From assembly GCF_924101635.2 (NCBI RefSeq), contig NZ_CAKMAA020000005.1:1-64000 (forward strand): a DNA stretch of 64,000 nt, written 5' to 3'. This stretch comes from Candidatus Nitrotoga sp. HW29 (GTDB lineage Bacteria > Pseudomonadota > Gammaproteobacteria > Burkholderiales > Gallionellaceae). This document shows positions 1 to 9,464 of the stretch, one piece after another. The notes beneath the pieces were generated by a model. That model saw only the letters and a program-made list of their open reading frames with translations. It was not told where the DNA came from and ran no database searches. Numbering within the stretch: the first letter of the stretch is position 1; each line of letters begins with the position of its first letter. The position numbers and the translations under genes are program-made.

Positions 1-140
1 CACAGCCCTGTTTCTTGCCAACGCCTTTCGGCCTGCGGGCGAATATCATACTCAGGATGAACGGATTTTTAATTGCTATTTATGGTTGTTAATCTTGCGC
101 TGGTTGAAGAATTGTCTACTATGAATTACATGGAGTCTTG

Positions 141-929
141 TTATGACTTGCCAAATAGATGCATGACATGCTGTACAGTGTCCAGGCCGGTGTGGGTGAT
201 GTTTTCCAGTAGCGGTACTAGATGAGGAAGTAACAGCATCAATGTTGCGAAGCCGATTGTTAAAGTAATCGGAAAGCCGACTGCAAAGATGTTCAGTTGT
301 GGTGCGCTACGGGTTAGGATGCCAAGTGCGAAATTAGAAATTAGCAGCGCGCCGATTACCGGCAAGCTTAGTTGTAGCGCGTTAGCGAATATGCTTCCGC
401 CCCATGAAGTCAGAGTATGCAGTGCGATTGCCGCAGGAACTGCGCTATTAACGGGAAAAGCGTGAAAGCTGTCTGCTAGTGCTTCCAGCATGATGAGATG
501 ACCGTTGAAGCTGAGAAAGACGAGCATAGCGAGGATGCTTAAAGTTTGCGCTATCACTGGCGTATATGACATATTTTGCGGGTCATAGAAGATAGCGAAA
601 CCTAATCCCATTTGAATTCCAATTATGTCTCCGGCCATTTCTATGGCCGTGAAAATCAGGCGCATGGTAAAACCGATAGCCAGTCCGGCCAGAAGTTGCT
701 GGATCAGAATAAGAAAACCAAGCGCAGAAGCGGGGTCGACATTGGACTGTATAGTTAATGTAGGCGCCATAGTTATGGTCAACAGTATGGACAAGCCGAT
801 CTTTATACGTACCGGAACATGTTTATGACCCAGAATAGGCGAACTGGCGATCATGGCCAGGATGCGCACAAATGGAAAAATGAATAGAGCGAGCCAGGAA
901 GATAACTGGGCGCTGGTGACAGTAATCAT
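141..929 (-). CDS. fliR: Flagellar biosynthetic protein FliR
   Basis: FliR is an inner-membrane part of the flagellar type III export gate, together with FliP and FliQ. The 262-residue product is hydrophobic throughout with about six predicted membrane helices and has the usual family length. It is the last gene of a long minus-strand run in the order fliF-G-H-I-J-K-L-M-N-O-P-Q-R. The gap to fliQ upstream is about 50 bases. Nothing recognisable follows in the 140 bases to the window edge. Assignment rests on hydropathy, length and strongly conserved gene order. Confidence 0.95.
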   Translation of the reverse strand: MITVTSAQLSSWLALFIFPFVRILAMIASSPILGHKHVPVRIKIGLSILLTITMAPTLTIQSNVDPASALGFLILIQQLLAGLAIGFTMRLIFTAIEMAGDIIGIQMGLGFAIFYDPQNMSYTPVIAQTLSILAMLVFLSFNGHLIMLEALADSFHAFPVNSAVPAAIALHTLTSWGGSIFANALQLSLPVIGALLISNFALGILTRSAPQLNIFAVGFPITLTIGFATLMLLLPHLVPLLENITHTGLDTVQHVMHLFGKS

Positions 930-981
930 TGCGATTATTTAACGGGTGAGATCGTTATCGCGCACTTATCGGGAAACATCA

Positions 982-1251
982 TTACCCAACCAGCCACGGA
1001 ATGCTGCTGAACAGGCGTTGAATATAATCCAGCATCATACCTACCATCCACGGACCGGTGATGATCAGCACTCCAAACATACCGATCAATTTTGGAATAA
1101 ACGACAGAGTCATTTCGTTGATTTGGGTGGCGGCCTGGAAAATGCTGATCAACAGCCCGATGATTAAAGCCGTTAACAGTGCAGGAGCTGATACCATCAG
1201 GGTTAGCTCCAGTGCCTGGCGGCCAAGTGTCATTACGCTTTCAGGGGTCAT
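982..1251 (-). CDS. fliQ: Flagellar biosynthetic protein FliQ
   Basis: FliQ is a small two-helix subunit of the flagellar export gate in the inner membrane. The 89-residue product begins MTPESVMTLGRQAL, typical of the family, and has two hydrophobic stretches at roughly residues 15-40 and 50-75. It sits between fliP and fliR with short spacing, so it is almost certainly co-transcribed with them. Confidence 0.95.
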   Translation of the reverse strand: MTPESVMTLGRQALELTLMVSAPALLTALIIGLLISIFQAATQINEMTLSFIPKLIGMFGVLIITGPWMVGMMLDYIQRLFSSIPWLVG

Positions 1252-1263
1252 CGTTGTTAGGCC

Positions 1264-2010
1264 TCAAGTATAAAAACTATGTACTAGAGATCCGATCAGC
1301 AGGTTCCAGCCATCTGCCAATACGAATAGCATGATTTTGAAGGGCAATGAAATCATCGCTGGCGATACCATCATCATACCCATAGACATTAGGACGCTGG
1401 CCACCACCATATCGATGATAAGGAATGGGATGAATATTACAAAACCAATCTGGAAGGCAGTTTTTAGCTCGCTGATGACATAGGCCGGTACGAGGATTTT
1501 TAGGGGGACTTGATCTGCGCTTTGCAGCGGCTCGCTATTGGAAATCTGAACAAAAAGAGCGAGGTCTTTTTCACGTGTTTGCCTCAGCATAAATGCCTTG
1601 AGCGGTACGCTGCCGGTATCGAATGCTTGTGCCAACGTTAATTTGTTCTCACTGAATGGCAGGTAGGCGTCAGTATAAATTTTATCCAGCACCGGTGACA
1701 TAACGAAGAAAGTGAGGAATAAAGCGAGTCCGATCAATACTTGATTGGGTGGAGAGGAGGGCGTACCGAGAGCGGAGCGTAATAGTGATAGTACGATAAT
1801 AATGCGAGTAAAGCTGGTCATCAGCAGCATTACGGCCGGCAAAAAACTTAGTGAAGTAAGCAGTAGTAGTGTTTGTAAACTAAGCGAGTAAGTCTGCCCG
1901 CCCCCTGATGTGGCGGTGCTGGTAAAGGCGGGCAGGCCAAGATCGGCCGCAAATGCTGCGGGGATTAGGCTAAATAGCAGAGCTGTTCCTAGAAGTGAAC
2001 TAAGGCGCAT
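1264..2010 (-). CDS. fliP: Flagellar biosynthetic protein FliP
   Basis: FliP forms the core of the flagellar type III export gate. The 248-residue product starts with a cleavable signal-peptide-like segment ([21 protein letters not shown]), followed by the conserved membrane region with [20 protein letters not shown] and the C-terminal [15 protein letters not shown] motif. Length is normal. Its start overlaps the end of fliO by a few codons, indicating translational coupling within the operon. Confidence 0.96.
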   Translation of the reverse strand: MRLSSLLGTALLFSLIPAAFAADLGLPAFTSTATSGGGQTYSLSLQTLLLLTSLSFLPAVMLLMTSFTRIIIVLSLLRSALGTPSSPPNQVLIGLALFLTFFVMSPVLDKIYTDAYLPFSENKLTLAQAFDTGSVPLKAFMLRQTREKDLALFVQISNSEPLQSADQVPLKILVPAYVISELKTAFQIGFVIFIPFLIIDMVVASVLMSMGMMMVSPAMISLPFKIMLFVLADGWNLLIGSLVHSFYT

Positions 2011-2482
2011 TACGCTTTTCCATCATTTGTTTCAGCCAACCTTGGAATTTTCCATGGGTATTGATAGCCATACTCATTTGTGCGGTGGGTAATTCGGCTT
2101 TGGGCATGCTGTGCAGAGTGCGCACTTGTCCGGGAGCAATGCCTACTACCAGCCAGGTATCGTTGATTTCTACTAGTACGATGCGTTCGCGTTGGCCTAC
2201 TGCCACCGCGGCTTGTACTTTAATCAGATTGCCGGCGGCATGTTGAGGTAGATTGATGCGTTTTAATATCCATGCAACCAATACGACAGCCGCCAATACC
2301 AGTAGCAAGCTGAAAATAACCTGCATTATGCTACCGGACGACATTGTTGCAGGTGGTGGTGGCGTGTAAGCAGGGCGTGTGTTTTGTGCTGTTGCGAGCA
2401 GAGGTATGTAAAAATAGACGATAAGGCAGAGACGTGCGCAAGCGAATTTTGATTGCTGAAATAGATTGCCGAACATTTTCAT
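2000..2482 (-). CDS. fliO: Flagellar protein FliO
   Basis: FliO is a small membrane protein that helps assemble the FliP-FliQ-FliR export gate. The product has a hydrophobic N-terminal segment, a short proline-rich linker, one strong membrane helix ([20 protein letters not shown]) and a soluble C-terminal domain with [14 protein letters not shown], characteristic of FliO. The start at 2482 was chosen because it lies directly after the fliN stop; longer in-frame starts would lie inside fliN. An ATG at 2476 is an alternative. It overlaps fliP at its 3' end. Confidence 0.88.
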   Translation of the reverse strand: MKMFGNLFQQSKFACARLCLIVYFYIPLLATAQNTRPAYTPPPPATMSSGSIMQVIFSLLLVLAAVVLVAWILKRINLPQHAAGNLIKVQAAVAVGQRERIVLVEINDTWLVVGIAPGQVRTLHSMPKAELPTAQMSMAINTHGKFQGWLKQMMEKRNAP

Positions 2483-2483
2483 T

Positions 2484-2897
2484 TTAGCGGCTGAGGCGGC
2501 GTAAACGTTCAGATGGGGTGATAACGTCAGTGAGACGGATACCGATTTTTTCATTTACGACTACGACCTCACCTTGTGCGATCAGAAAGCCATTGATCAT
2601 TACATCGAGCGGTTCCCCCGCCTGACCGGTCAGTTCTACCACCGATCCTTGCGCCAGTTGTAGCAAATTTTTGATGGGCATCTTGGTGCGGCCCAGCTCG
2701 ACCGTTAATTGAACCGGGATGTCCATGATCATATCAAGATCGTTGTGTACGTTTGTACCCGCTGCGCTGGTGAATTGCGAGAATGCATGGGGTTGAGCAG
2801 CGGGTTGTGATTCGCTTGGCGGTGTGCTGGAAGTCTGTTCAGCCATTGCCGCACCCCAATCATCGGCGCTAATCTCATCCATATTGTCGTCAGTCAT
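2484..2897 (-). CDS. fliN: Flagellar motor switch protein FliN
   Basis: FliN forms part of the C-ring switch complex with FliM and FliG and also docks the export ATPase complex. The product has an acidic variable N-terminus and a C-terminal SpoA domain (about residues 60-135) with VQLTVELGRTKMPIKNLL and GEVVVVNEKIGIRLTDV. The start at 2897 has a GGAGAC ribosome binding site just upstream and lies inside the fliM stop region; an ATG four codons upstream is also possible. Length is normal for the family. Confidence 0.95.
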   Translation of the reverse strand: MTDDNMDEISADDWGAAMAEQTSSTPPSESQPAAQPHAFSQFTSAAGTNVHNDLDMIMDIPVQLTVELGRTKMPIKNLLQLAQGSVVELTGQAGEPLDVMINGFLIAQGEVVVVNEKIGIRLTDVITPSERLRRLSR

Positions 2898-3891
2898 TAT
2901 TGTCTCCATTAGCCAAATCGCCCTTTGCGTTGCTGAGCATTTGTTCTACTTTAAGGGCGTACTGGTTGTTGAAAATACCGTATTTGCATTTCATTACGGG
3001 TACTTCATCCACGAGCGCTGTAATACTGTCTGCTATATCCAGTGGAATGAAATCGCCGTTGCGCATTCCCAGCACCTGTTCAAATGTAATCTGAGCGTGA
3101 CCAAGAGTCGCAGTCAGTTCAATTTCTGCAGATTGTATTTGTTTGGATAGTGTACGCAGCCACCGCTTGTCTACAATCATATGGTCGCCTTGCATGCTGC
3201 TATAGAGTAATTCGCGAATGGGCTCTATCATGGAATAGGGTATCAATATATGAAATGCACCGCCTATGCCGCCGAATTCAATGTCGAAAGTGGTGGTCAC
3301 AACGACTTCATTTGGTGTGGCGATATTGGCGAACTGCGGGTTCAATTCCGATCGCACAAACTCAAATTGCAATGGATATACGGCTTGCCAAGCTTTGTTA
3401 TAGGATTCGAATACAGCGGTGAGTAGCTGCTGAATGATGCGCTGTTCGGTCTGGGTGAATTCGCGTCCTTCAACCCGAGTGTGAAATCGTCCATCACCAC
3501 CGAACATGTTGTCTACTACTAAAAAAACCAGGTTGGGATCGAAAATAAACAGTGCGTTGCCCCGTAAAGGCTTGGCTTGCACGATGTTGATATTGGCAGG
3601 TATCGGCAGATTGCGGAGGAATTCGCTGAATTTCTGTACGCGTATGGGCCCCACTGAAATTTCCGCAGTGCGCCGAATCAAGTTGAATAAAGTTATTCTG
3701 AACAGACGTGCAAAACGTTCGTTGAGGATTTCCATCGTGGGCATACGCCCACGCACGATTCGTTCCTGCGTACCCATGTTATACGGGCGCACGGTGCCAG
3801 GTGCCTCGGTTGGGGCTGCAACCTCATCTTGTTCTCCGGTGACGCCTTTGAGCAGTGAGTCAACTTCGTCCTGGGAGAGAAAATCGCTCAT
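2890..3891 (-). CDS. fliM: Flagellar motor switch protein FliM
   Basis: FliM is the middle C-ring protein that binds phospho-CheY and controls rotation direction. The 333-residue product begins MSDFLSQDEVDSLLKGV, the conserved CheY-binding peptide, followed by the CheC-like middle domain and a C-terminal SpoA domain. Length is normal. It overlaps the fliN start and follows fliL by seven bases. Confidence 0.97.
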   Translation of the reverse strand: MSDFLSQDEVDSLLKGVTGEQDEVAAPTEAPGTVRPYNMGTQERIVRGRMPTMEILNERFARLFRITLFNLIRRTAEISVGPIRVQKFSEFLRNLPIPANINIVQAKPLRGNALFIFDPNLVFLVVDNMFGGDGRFHTRVEGREFTQTEQRIIQQLLTAVFESYNKAWQAVYPLQFEFVRSELNPQFANIATPNEVVVTTTFDIEFGGIGGAFHILIPYSMIEPIRELLYSSMQGDHMIVDKRWLRTLSKQIQSAEIELTATLGHAQITFEQVLGMRNGDFIPLDIADSITALVDEVPVMKCKYGIFNNQYALKVEQMLSNAKGDLANGDNND

Positions 3892-3898
3892 GATCTGA

Positions 3899-4567
3899 TC
3901 ATTGAATGATGAAAGAGGTAAACAGAACGTCCACGATGCTGCTCTCTTTTTCGCCGCCGGGTTTGGCGGATTCCACTTTCGAATCTGGTGGGGCGGATGA
4001 CTCCTCGGAGTCTGCCGCCTCTACGGGGCTGGTTGCTTCTACGTCGGATACAATATTAGGTTTTGTATGTGCATCAGCAATCACACGGGGGGCGGCAGGC
4101 GCGGTACGCAGGCCAAGCACGATTTCGGTTTCGGCAATAATTTCATTGATGAGTTTTTTTTTGCCTTTGGATGCAGTCAATTCTGAAGGGTATTTGCCGG
4201 ACAGTAGCACTAACAGGCGGCTGCGAATTTCTGGAAGATTTTGCTTAATTTTTTCTTCCAGTTCCGGTTGAACGATTTTTAGCGTGATGCCGATTTGTAA
4301 AAATTGGTCAGCTGTTTCGCGTTGCAAGTTAACCGTAAAAGGCTCCAGCGCAATAAATATTACGTGCTCAGATGCTTTCGCAGCTTTTTTTTCGCTCTTG
4401 CCGTCGTGATTGTTGCCTTTGGTAAAATACCATCCTGCGCCGCCTGCAATTCCTAAAATTAAGACACTGCCCAGAATGATAAACAACATTTTTTTACTTT
4501 TGGGTTTTGCCTTGGCGTCATTAGGCAGAGAATCCGACTCTGTTTTTTTTGCGACCGGTTTTACCAT
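3899..4567 (-). CDS. fliL: Flagellar basal body protein FliL with an acidic insert
   Basis: FliL is a single-pass inner-membrane protein that associates with the stator units around the basal body. The product has a lysine-rich cytoplasmic start, one membrane helix (MLFIILGSVLILGIAGGAGW) and a periplasmic domain with FIALEPFTVNL. At 222 residues it is longer than most FliL proteins. A low-complexity stretch rich in Ala, Ser, Glu and Pro (about residues 150-205) lies just before the conserved terminal VLFTSFIIQ. Assignment is firm; the role of the insert is unknown. Confidence 0.93.
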   Translation of the reverse strand: MVKPVAKKTESDSLPNDAKAKPKSKKMLFIILGSVLILGIAGGAGWYFTKGNNHDGKSEKKAAKASEHVIFIALEPFTVNLQRETADQFLQIGITLKIVQPELEEKIKQNLPEIRSRLLVLLSGKYPSELTASKGKKKLINEIIAETEIVLGLRTAPAAPRVIADAHTKPNIVSDVEATSPVEAADSEESSAPPDSKVESAKPGGEKESSIVDVLFTSFIIQ

Positions 4568-4777
4568 TGCAGCTCCTTAATTTTCTGAGTTGAATTATCA
4601 GAGGAATTCAATCGGTATGATAAATGGAATAAAGCGGAGAATTCCCGTCAACTTGGCCTTTAGTAATGTTCTGGTTCGGTAACACAGTTTTCTTTTCTGT
4701 TGCGGGGATAAAATCGTGGCTATTTTTAACCTCTAAAAATAAAAATTCGCATAACGACCGTTTGATTGCGTTGTTCA

Positions 4778-5920
4778 TCAGGCAAATGTATCCACTGCTC
4801 CCAGTTGATAGCGCCCAGACCTGATTTGGGTGTTACCGATAAGAATGGGTTCATCGGTTTTTTCTTGCCGGTTTTCCTTTCTATGCTGTTGGTCTGTTTG
4901 TTTTGTTTGCTGTTCTCTGGGAGATTGGTCGCTGACTGTGGCATTGCTCAGCATAATCCCATTATCGGCCAGCATTTCACGAAGCTTAGGCAGTGCCTGT
5001 TCTATTGCATCGCGTACAACGGCATGTGCTGACGTGAAGAGTGTCGTAGCTTGGTCACCATCTATTTTTATTAATACGTCCACCGGGCCGAGTTGCGGCG
5101 GATTCAGGCGTAGTTCTGCACTTTGCCCCTGCTGGGTAGTCACCCAAACAATCTGTTGGTTAAAATCATCGGCCCAAGCCTTATGTGCAAAGGGCACGTC
5201 TACAGAAAGCGGTATCGGTGAATTTAAGTGCGTAACATTGGGTACTGGGGTTTGTACTGGAACCAAAGTCGTTACATTAGGTTGCGGCGCGCTTGTCTGA
5301 GTGGAGGCTTCGGATGTGAGTTGCGCATCGGCCAATAATGTCATGTTTTTGCTATCAGTGCCGGAATTAAAGATTCCCAGTGTGGTGGCAGATGTGTCAT
5401 ACGATGGTGCTCGATTGTTTGAGAGCGCTTCTGATTGAATCGACTGCGCAGCGCTGATTGATATTTGCCGTGAAGGGTTAGGTGGTAACAGAGCTGACAG
5501 CATATCGTTGGGTAATGCGCCGAGACTATCCAGTGTTGATGCTTGTCGTTTGGTTCGATTGTTTGAGAGCGCTTCTGATTGAGACGGCTGTGTAGGGTTT
5601 GATATTTGCGGTGCAAGGTTGGATGGTAATAATGCTGCCAGCATATCGTTGGGTAATGTGCTGAGGCTATCCAGTGCCAGTGTTTGTGGTTCGAGAGATT
5701 GCTCATTGCCGAGAGTAGCAGTGAGTAGAGTATCCGATGCGGAAAATGCAGGTAGACCAGCATCAGAAGTATTGGTTTTTGTAGACTGGGCTATATCCGT
5801 GAGCTGACGCGCTAGTACGTTGCCGAAAGTTTTCGTCGACGATGTACAGTCGTTTGCTATAGCTGTGGTCGTAGGCGCCGCAACGGCAGGCGAGGTTACC
5901 GGGGTGATTATGTTTTGCAT
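4778..5920 (-). CDS. fliK: Flagellar hook-length control protein FliK
   Basis: FliK is a secreted ruler that sets hook length and switches the export gate from hook to filament substrates. The 380-residue product has a long disordered Ser/Thr/Gln-rich N-terminal part and the conserved C-terminal domain (about residues 250-340) containing LRLNPPQLGPVDVLIKI, which acts on FlhB. Two near-copies of a 40-residue segment lie in the N-terminal part (residues about 83-122 and 130-170). The tail after the conserved domain is Gln-rich. It sits between fliJ and fliL. Confidence 0.93.
   Translation of the reverse strand: MQNIITPVTSPAVAAPTTTAIANDCTSSTKTFGNVLARQLTDIAQSTKTNTSDAGLPAFSASDTLLTATLGNEQSLEPQTLALDSLSTLPNDMLAALLPSNLAPQISNPTQPSQSEALSNNRTKRQASTLDSLGALPNDMLSALLPPNPSRQISISAAQSIQSEALSNNRAPSYDTSATTLGIFNSGTDSKNMTLLADAQLTSEASTQTSAPQPNVTTLVPVQTPVPNVTHLNSPIPLSVDVPFAHKAWADDFNQQIVWVTTQQGQSAELRLNPPQLGPVDVLIKIDGDQATTLFTSAHAVVRDAIEQALPKLREMLADNGIMLSNATVSDQSPREQQTKQTDQQHRKENRQEKTDEPILIGNTQIRSGRYQLGAVDTFA
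5411..5674 (-). repeat. Tandem 40-residue repeat inside fliK
   Basis: Two consecutive coding repeats share the pattern LDSL-x-LPNDML-ALLP and QSEALSNNR. They are divergent but clearly related at both protein and DNA level. They lie in the ruler part of FliK, where length matters more than sequence. Confidence 0.85.
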
Positions 5921-5933
5921 GATATCTCCTGAG

Positions 5934-6395
5934 TTAGATTTCGTCTTTTTCAGCCATGACCTTGCGTGCGGAGTGACGCCCTGAGTGTTCGTCCTGTTGC
6001 CGCTGTTCTAATTTTTCTTCCAGTTTTTTTTCTTTTTCTATATGGCGTTGGGCCAGCGTATCGAAAGATCTCATTTTACGCTGCGCATTTTCTAGATCAT
6101 TTCGTCCGGCTTGGATGGAGCGACCTATTTGTTCGAGTATATTGCGTTGTTGTGTAACTGCTTCGTCCAGACGGCGAATGAAATTTTGAAAATTACGTAA
6201 ATTAATTTGATTAATACCGTTCTGAATCTCTTGCTGCAAGCGTACCTGATAGTCTTTGCGATATTGCTCCAAGGTTTGTAGCTTGGTTTGTGCGGCCTGC
6301 TGTTGCTGGATTAATTGGCCGAATTTTCGGGTGGCATCTTCGTTTTTCTGATGTGCCAAATGTACCAGTGGCTGCATGGAAAATATCTTGGACAT
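5934..6395 (-). CDS. fliJ: Flagellar export chaperone FliJ
   Basis: FliJ is a coiled-coil protein that links the FliI ATPase ring to the export gate component FlhA. The 153-residue product is almost entirely charged and helical, with Gln/Glu-rich heptads (QLIQQQQAAQTKLQTLEQYR), as expected for two antiparallel helices. It lies 12 bases downstream of fliI and is followed by fliK. Family membership rests on coiled-coil character, length and position. Confidence 0.9.
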   Translation of the reverse strand: MSKIFSMQPLVHLAHQKNEDATRKFGQLIQQQQAAQTKLQTLEQYRKDYQVRLQQEIQNGINQINLRNFQNFIRRLDEAVTQQRNILEQIGRSIQAGRNDLENAQRKMRSFDTLAQRHIEKEKKLEEKLEQRQQDEHSGRHSARKVMAEKDEI

Positions 6396-6407
6396 GGTTT
6401 AGTGACC

Positions 6408-7850
6408 TCAGTGTAGATCTTCAAATAGATGGCTAAAGGCGGTGATGCCATTTGCGTAGGATTCACGCTCGAACATACCTTGTTTGAGGAAGCGTTCCAT
6501 ATGGGGATAGAGCACAATTCCTTCGTCCAATAATGGATCGCTGCCGTTGACATATGCGCCAACACTGATTAAATCGTGGTTACGTTGATAATGTGCATAT
6601 ACGTGCTTGAAACGATGCACCAGGGAGAAATGCTGTTCTGAAACAAGGGAACTCATCGCACGGCTGATGGAAGCTTCAATGTCAATGGCAGGGTAATGGC
6701 CTTGTTCAGCCAAGCGGCGTGATAACACAATATGGCCATCTAAAATGGCCCGTGCGCTATCGGCGATGGGATCTTGTTGGTCATCTCCTTCCGTTAGAAC
6801 AGTATAGAACGCGGTGATCGAGCCGCCGCCTTCTGTACCGTTACCGGCACGTTCCACCAACTGGGGCAGTTTTGCGAATACCGAAGGCGGATAACCTTTG
6901 GTGGCGGGGGGCTCGCCAATTGCCAGTGCAATTTCGCGCTGCGCCATGGCATATCGGGTGAGCGAATCCATAATAAGCAATACATGCTTACCCTGATCAC
7001 GAAAATATTCGGCAATAGTGGTGGCATAGGCGGCGCCTTGTAAACGCATCAGCGGACTGGTATCAGCGGGCGCTGCGACCACAACTGAACGCGCCATGCC
7101 TTCTTCCCCCAAAATGTGAGTGATGAATTCCTTTACTTCACGTCCGCGTTCGCCGATTAATCCCACTACGATGACATCGGCACTGGTGTATCGTGCCATC
7201 ATACCGAGTAACACACTTTTACCTACACCACTGCCCGCGAATAGTCCCATGCGTTGGCCGCGTCCGACAGTGAGCAGATTATTAATCGCCCGTACGCCGA
7301 CATCCAGAACATGCTCGATTGGTGCACGGTTCAGTGGATTGATGGGCCGACTTTGTGAGGGTGCGGTTGTTACTGCCACTAGTGGTCCTAACTGATCCAG
7401 TGGACGGCCAGCTCCATCCAGCACTCGGCCAAGCAACTTGTCACCTACCGGCAGGTGGCGGGTGTGATCAGTCGCACGCCGCCGGAAAGTACGTTGTTTG
7501 CCGCCCAGCAGCGGTGTGCTTACTAGTTCTAGTGGTACTACGCGCGCGCCGGGTATCAGGCCATGAACGTCATTTTCCGGCATGAGAAATATTTTTTCTC
7601 CAGAAAAACCGACTACTTCCGCTTCTATGCGATTGTTGGGTAATTCGATAACGCAGGTGCTGCCAACTGCCATTTTTAAACCGACCGCTTCCATCACGAG
7701 CCCGGTAACCTTGGTCAAGCGGCCACTGATTAATAAAAGTTTGCTCTGTGCAATTAATTTCTGGTTGTTTTGCAGACACGTTTGCCAATATTGGGCATGG
7801 TCGTCCAGTGGCGCCAGAATGGCGGGGGGGGGGATGGTAGAGGAGGTCAT
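6408..7850 (-). CDS. fliI: Flagellum-specific ATP synthase FliI
   Basis: FliI is the cytoplasmic export ATPase related to the F1 beta subunit. The Walker A motif is [17 protein letters not shown], followed by the Walker B region [19 protein letters not shown]. The start at 7850 forms an ATGA overlap with the fliH stop, a sign of translational coupling; an ATG four codons upstream is also open. Length is normal for the family. It works with FliH as regulator and FliJ as central stalk. Confidence 0.97.
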   Translation of the reverse strand: MTSSTIPPPAILAPLDDHAQYWQTCLQNNQKLIAQSKLLLISGRLTKVTGLVMEAVGLKMAVGSTCVIELPNNRIEAEVVGFSGEKIFLMPENDVHGLIPGARVVPLELVSTPLLGGKQRTFRRRATDHTRHLPVGDKLLGRVLDGAGRPLDQLGPLVAVTTAPSQSRPINPLNRAPIEHVLDVGVRAINNLLTVGRGQRMGLFAGSGVGKSVLLGMMARYTSADVIVVGLIGERGREVKEFITHILGEEGMARSVVVAAPADTSPLMRLQGAAYATTIAEYFRDQGKHVLLIMDSLTRYAMAQREIALAIGEPPATKGYPPSVFAKLPQLVERAGNGTEGGGSITAFYTVLTEGDDQQDPIADSARAILDGHIVLSRRLAEQGHYPAIDIEASISRAMSSLVSEQHFSLVHRFKHVYAHYQRNHDLISVGAYVNGSDPLLDEGIVLYPHMERFLKQGMFERESYANGITAFSHLFEDLH

Positions 7851-8473
7851 GATTCCAGCCATGCGTTGTCTTGCCCGATAGAGGCGACTACTCGTTGCCA
7901 GCGTTTGGGCAAAGTAGCGTCAATCTGGCTATGGGCTGTTTCCACACGGCAACCTCCACGTTCAATTTGGCTATCTTCAAAAATTTTCCAGCCGGTATGG
8001 AGTAATTGCTCACCCATGCTTGTGCGTAATAGCTCTGCATCGTCGGTGTGCAATACAAGGTGGGCATGTTGATTGAAATACGGCAATTCATTAATAGCTG
8101 CACGCACCACATTTAGCAGCAGTTCAGGCTTGATTTTGAGTGCTTGTTGTAGCATCTGCTTGGCAATTTCTAATGCCAGATTCAGCAAGTCCTGGGCAAT
8201 TCGCTGATCCACTTGCTGCAATTCTTTGCTTAGTGATTCCAGTATGTTTGTTATGCGCTGTGCTTCGATGCTGGCTTGTTTCATACCCTCGGCATAACCA
8301 ACTTGATAGCCTTCTTCATGCGCTTGCATATGTATATCTTCAAGTTGAGCTGCAGTAGGCAAGTCGATCGCTGGGGGAGATGTTGCACTCACCTCCTTTA
8401 CCATATCAAATGCGGGTAGTTCCCAGCGTTGATAGGCGGTAAGGTGTTCCTTGGGGGTGACAGCGTCAGACAT
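7847..8473 (-). CDS. fliH: Flagellar assembly protein FliH
   Basis: FliH regulates the FliI ATPase and anchors it to the C-ring through FliN. The product has a variable N-terminus, a Gln/Glu-rich helical central part with the glycine pattern [16 protein letters not shown], and a C-terminal domain resembling the F-ATPase delta subunit. The start at 8473 is chosen because an AGGAGGGG ribosome site lies at suitable spacing; a second ATG three codons upstream sits too close to that site. The start overlaps the fliG stop. Confidence 0.93.
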   Translation of the reverse strand: MSDAVTPKEHLTAYQRWELPAFDMVKEVSATSPPAIDLPTAAQLEDIHMQAHEEGYQVGYAEGMKQASIEAQRITNILESLSKELQQVDQRIAQDLLNLALEIAKQMLQQALKIKPELLLNVVRAAINELPYFNQHAHLVLHTDDAELLRTSMGEQLLHTGWKIFEDSQIERGGCRVETAHSQIDATLPKRWQRVVASIGQDNAWLES

Positions 8474-9464
8474 AGGATTCATCCCCTCCTTTTCCACCTA
8501 AAGCGACCTGCCCTTCCTCTGCGAGGCGGTGTACTATTCTGAGGATTTCTTTTTGTTCCGCTTCTACTTCGCTGACCTTGACTGGACCTTTCCCGCTTAA
8601 ATCTTCGCGTAGCATTTCGCCAGCACGTTGCGACATATTTTTGAAGATTTTTTCCCGTAGTTCTTCGCTCGCGCCTTTCAGTGCAACAATTAGAGATTCG
8701 GACTGAACCTCACGCAGAATGAGCTGAATACCACGATCATCTACGTCCAGAAGATTTTCAAAGACGAACATTTCATCAAGAATTTTTTGCGCCAAGTCGG
8801 CATCATGATTACGGACTATTTCAATAACGATACCTTCTTGTACGCTACCCATGAAGTTGAGAATTTGTGCTGCGGTGCGAACGCCGCCCTTGATGCGCTT
8901 CTTGTTGATTGCGTTACCAGTCAACAGCTTGGTTAATACGTCGTTAAGTTCACGTAGTGCGGTGGGCTGCACTCCATCCAGCGTGGCGATACGCAATAGT
9001 ACGTCGCTGCGCGTCCGTTCGGTCAATAAACCCAGAATGCCGGCAGCCATATCGGGCTCGAGATGTACCAGAATAGCGGCTATGATCTGCGGGTGTTCGT
9101 TGCAGACCAGTTCAGCGACCGATGCCGGATCCATCCACTTCAGACTTTCAATACCGCTAGTATCACTATTGTGCAAGATACGATCGAGCAAGCCCGCCGC
9201 TTTGTCGTCTCCCAGTGCCTGGGTTAGCATGCTGCGGATATAATCGCTTGCATCCATACCGATGGTTGTTTTCTGTGCGGCAATTTCGTGAAATTCTTCG
9301 AAAACATTGCTAACCTGTTCGCGCGTCAGATTTTTGAGCGTTATCATCGCGGAACTGATTTTCTGCACCTCTCTTGGTTCGAGATATTTAAGCACTTCTG
9401 CTGCTTCACGCTCACCCAGAGTCATGAGCAGAATGGCACTTTTGGTAATGCCTGCGTCACTCAT
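8466..9464 (-). CDS. fliG: Flagellar motor switch protein FliG
   Basis: FliG is the C-ring protein that contacts the stators and generates torque. The 332-residue product shows the conserved N-terminal domain (KSAILLMTLGEREAAEVLKY), the EHPQIIAAILVHLE motif of the middle domain and the charged C-terminal torque helix region (VDDRGIQLILREV). Length is normal. Its start overlaps the end of fliF by eight bases. Confidence 0.97.
   Translation of the reverse strand: MSDAGITKSAILLMTLGEREAAEVLKYLEPREVQKISSAMITLKNLTREQVSNVFEEFHEIAAQKTTIGMDASDYIRSMLTQALGDDKAAGLLDRILHNSDTSGIESLKWMDPASVAELVCNEHPQIIAAILVHLEPDMAAGILGLLTERTRSDVLLRIATLDGVQPTALRELNDVLTKLLTGNAINKKRIKGGVRTAAQILNFMGSVQEGIVIEIVRNHDADLAQKILDEMFVFENLLDVDDRGIQLILREVQSESLIVALKGASEELREKIFKNMSQRAGEMLREDLSGKGPVKVSEVEAEQKEILRIVHRLAEEGQVALGGKGGDESYV

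Noticed and set aside
4721-4741. Terminator downstream of fliK
   Set aside because: The stem TATTTTTA/TAAAAATA is only A/T pairs and no T-run follows on the relevant strand.
4726-4944. Minus-strand ORF at the end of fliK
   Set aside because: It overlaps the FliK C-terminal coding region in another frame and has no family features.
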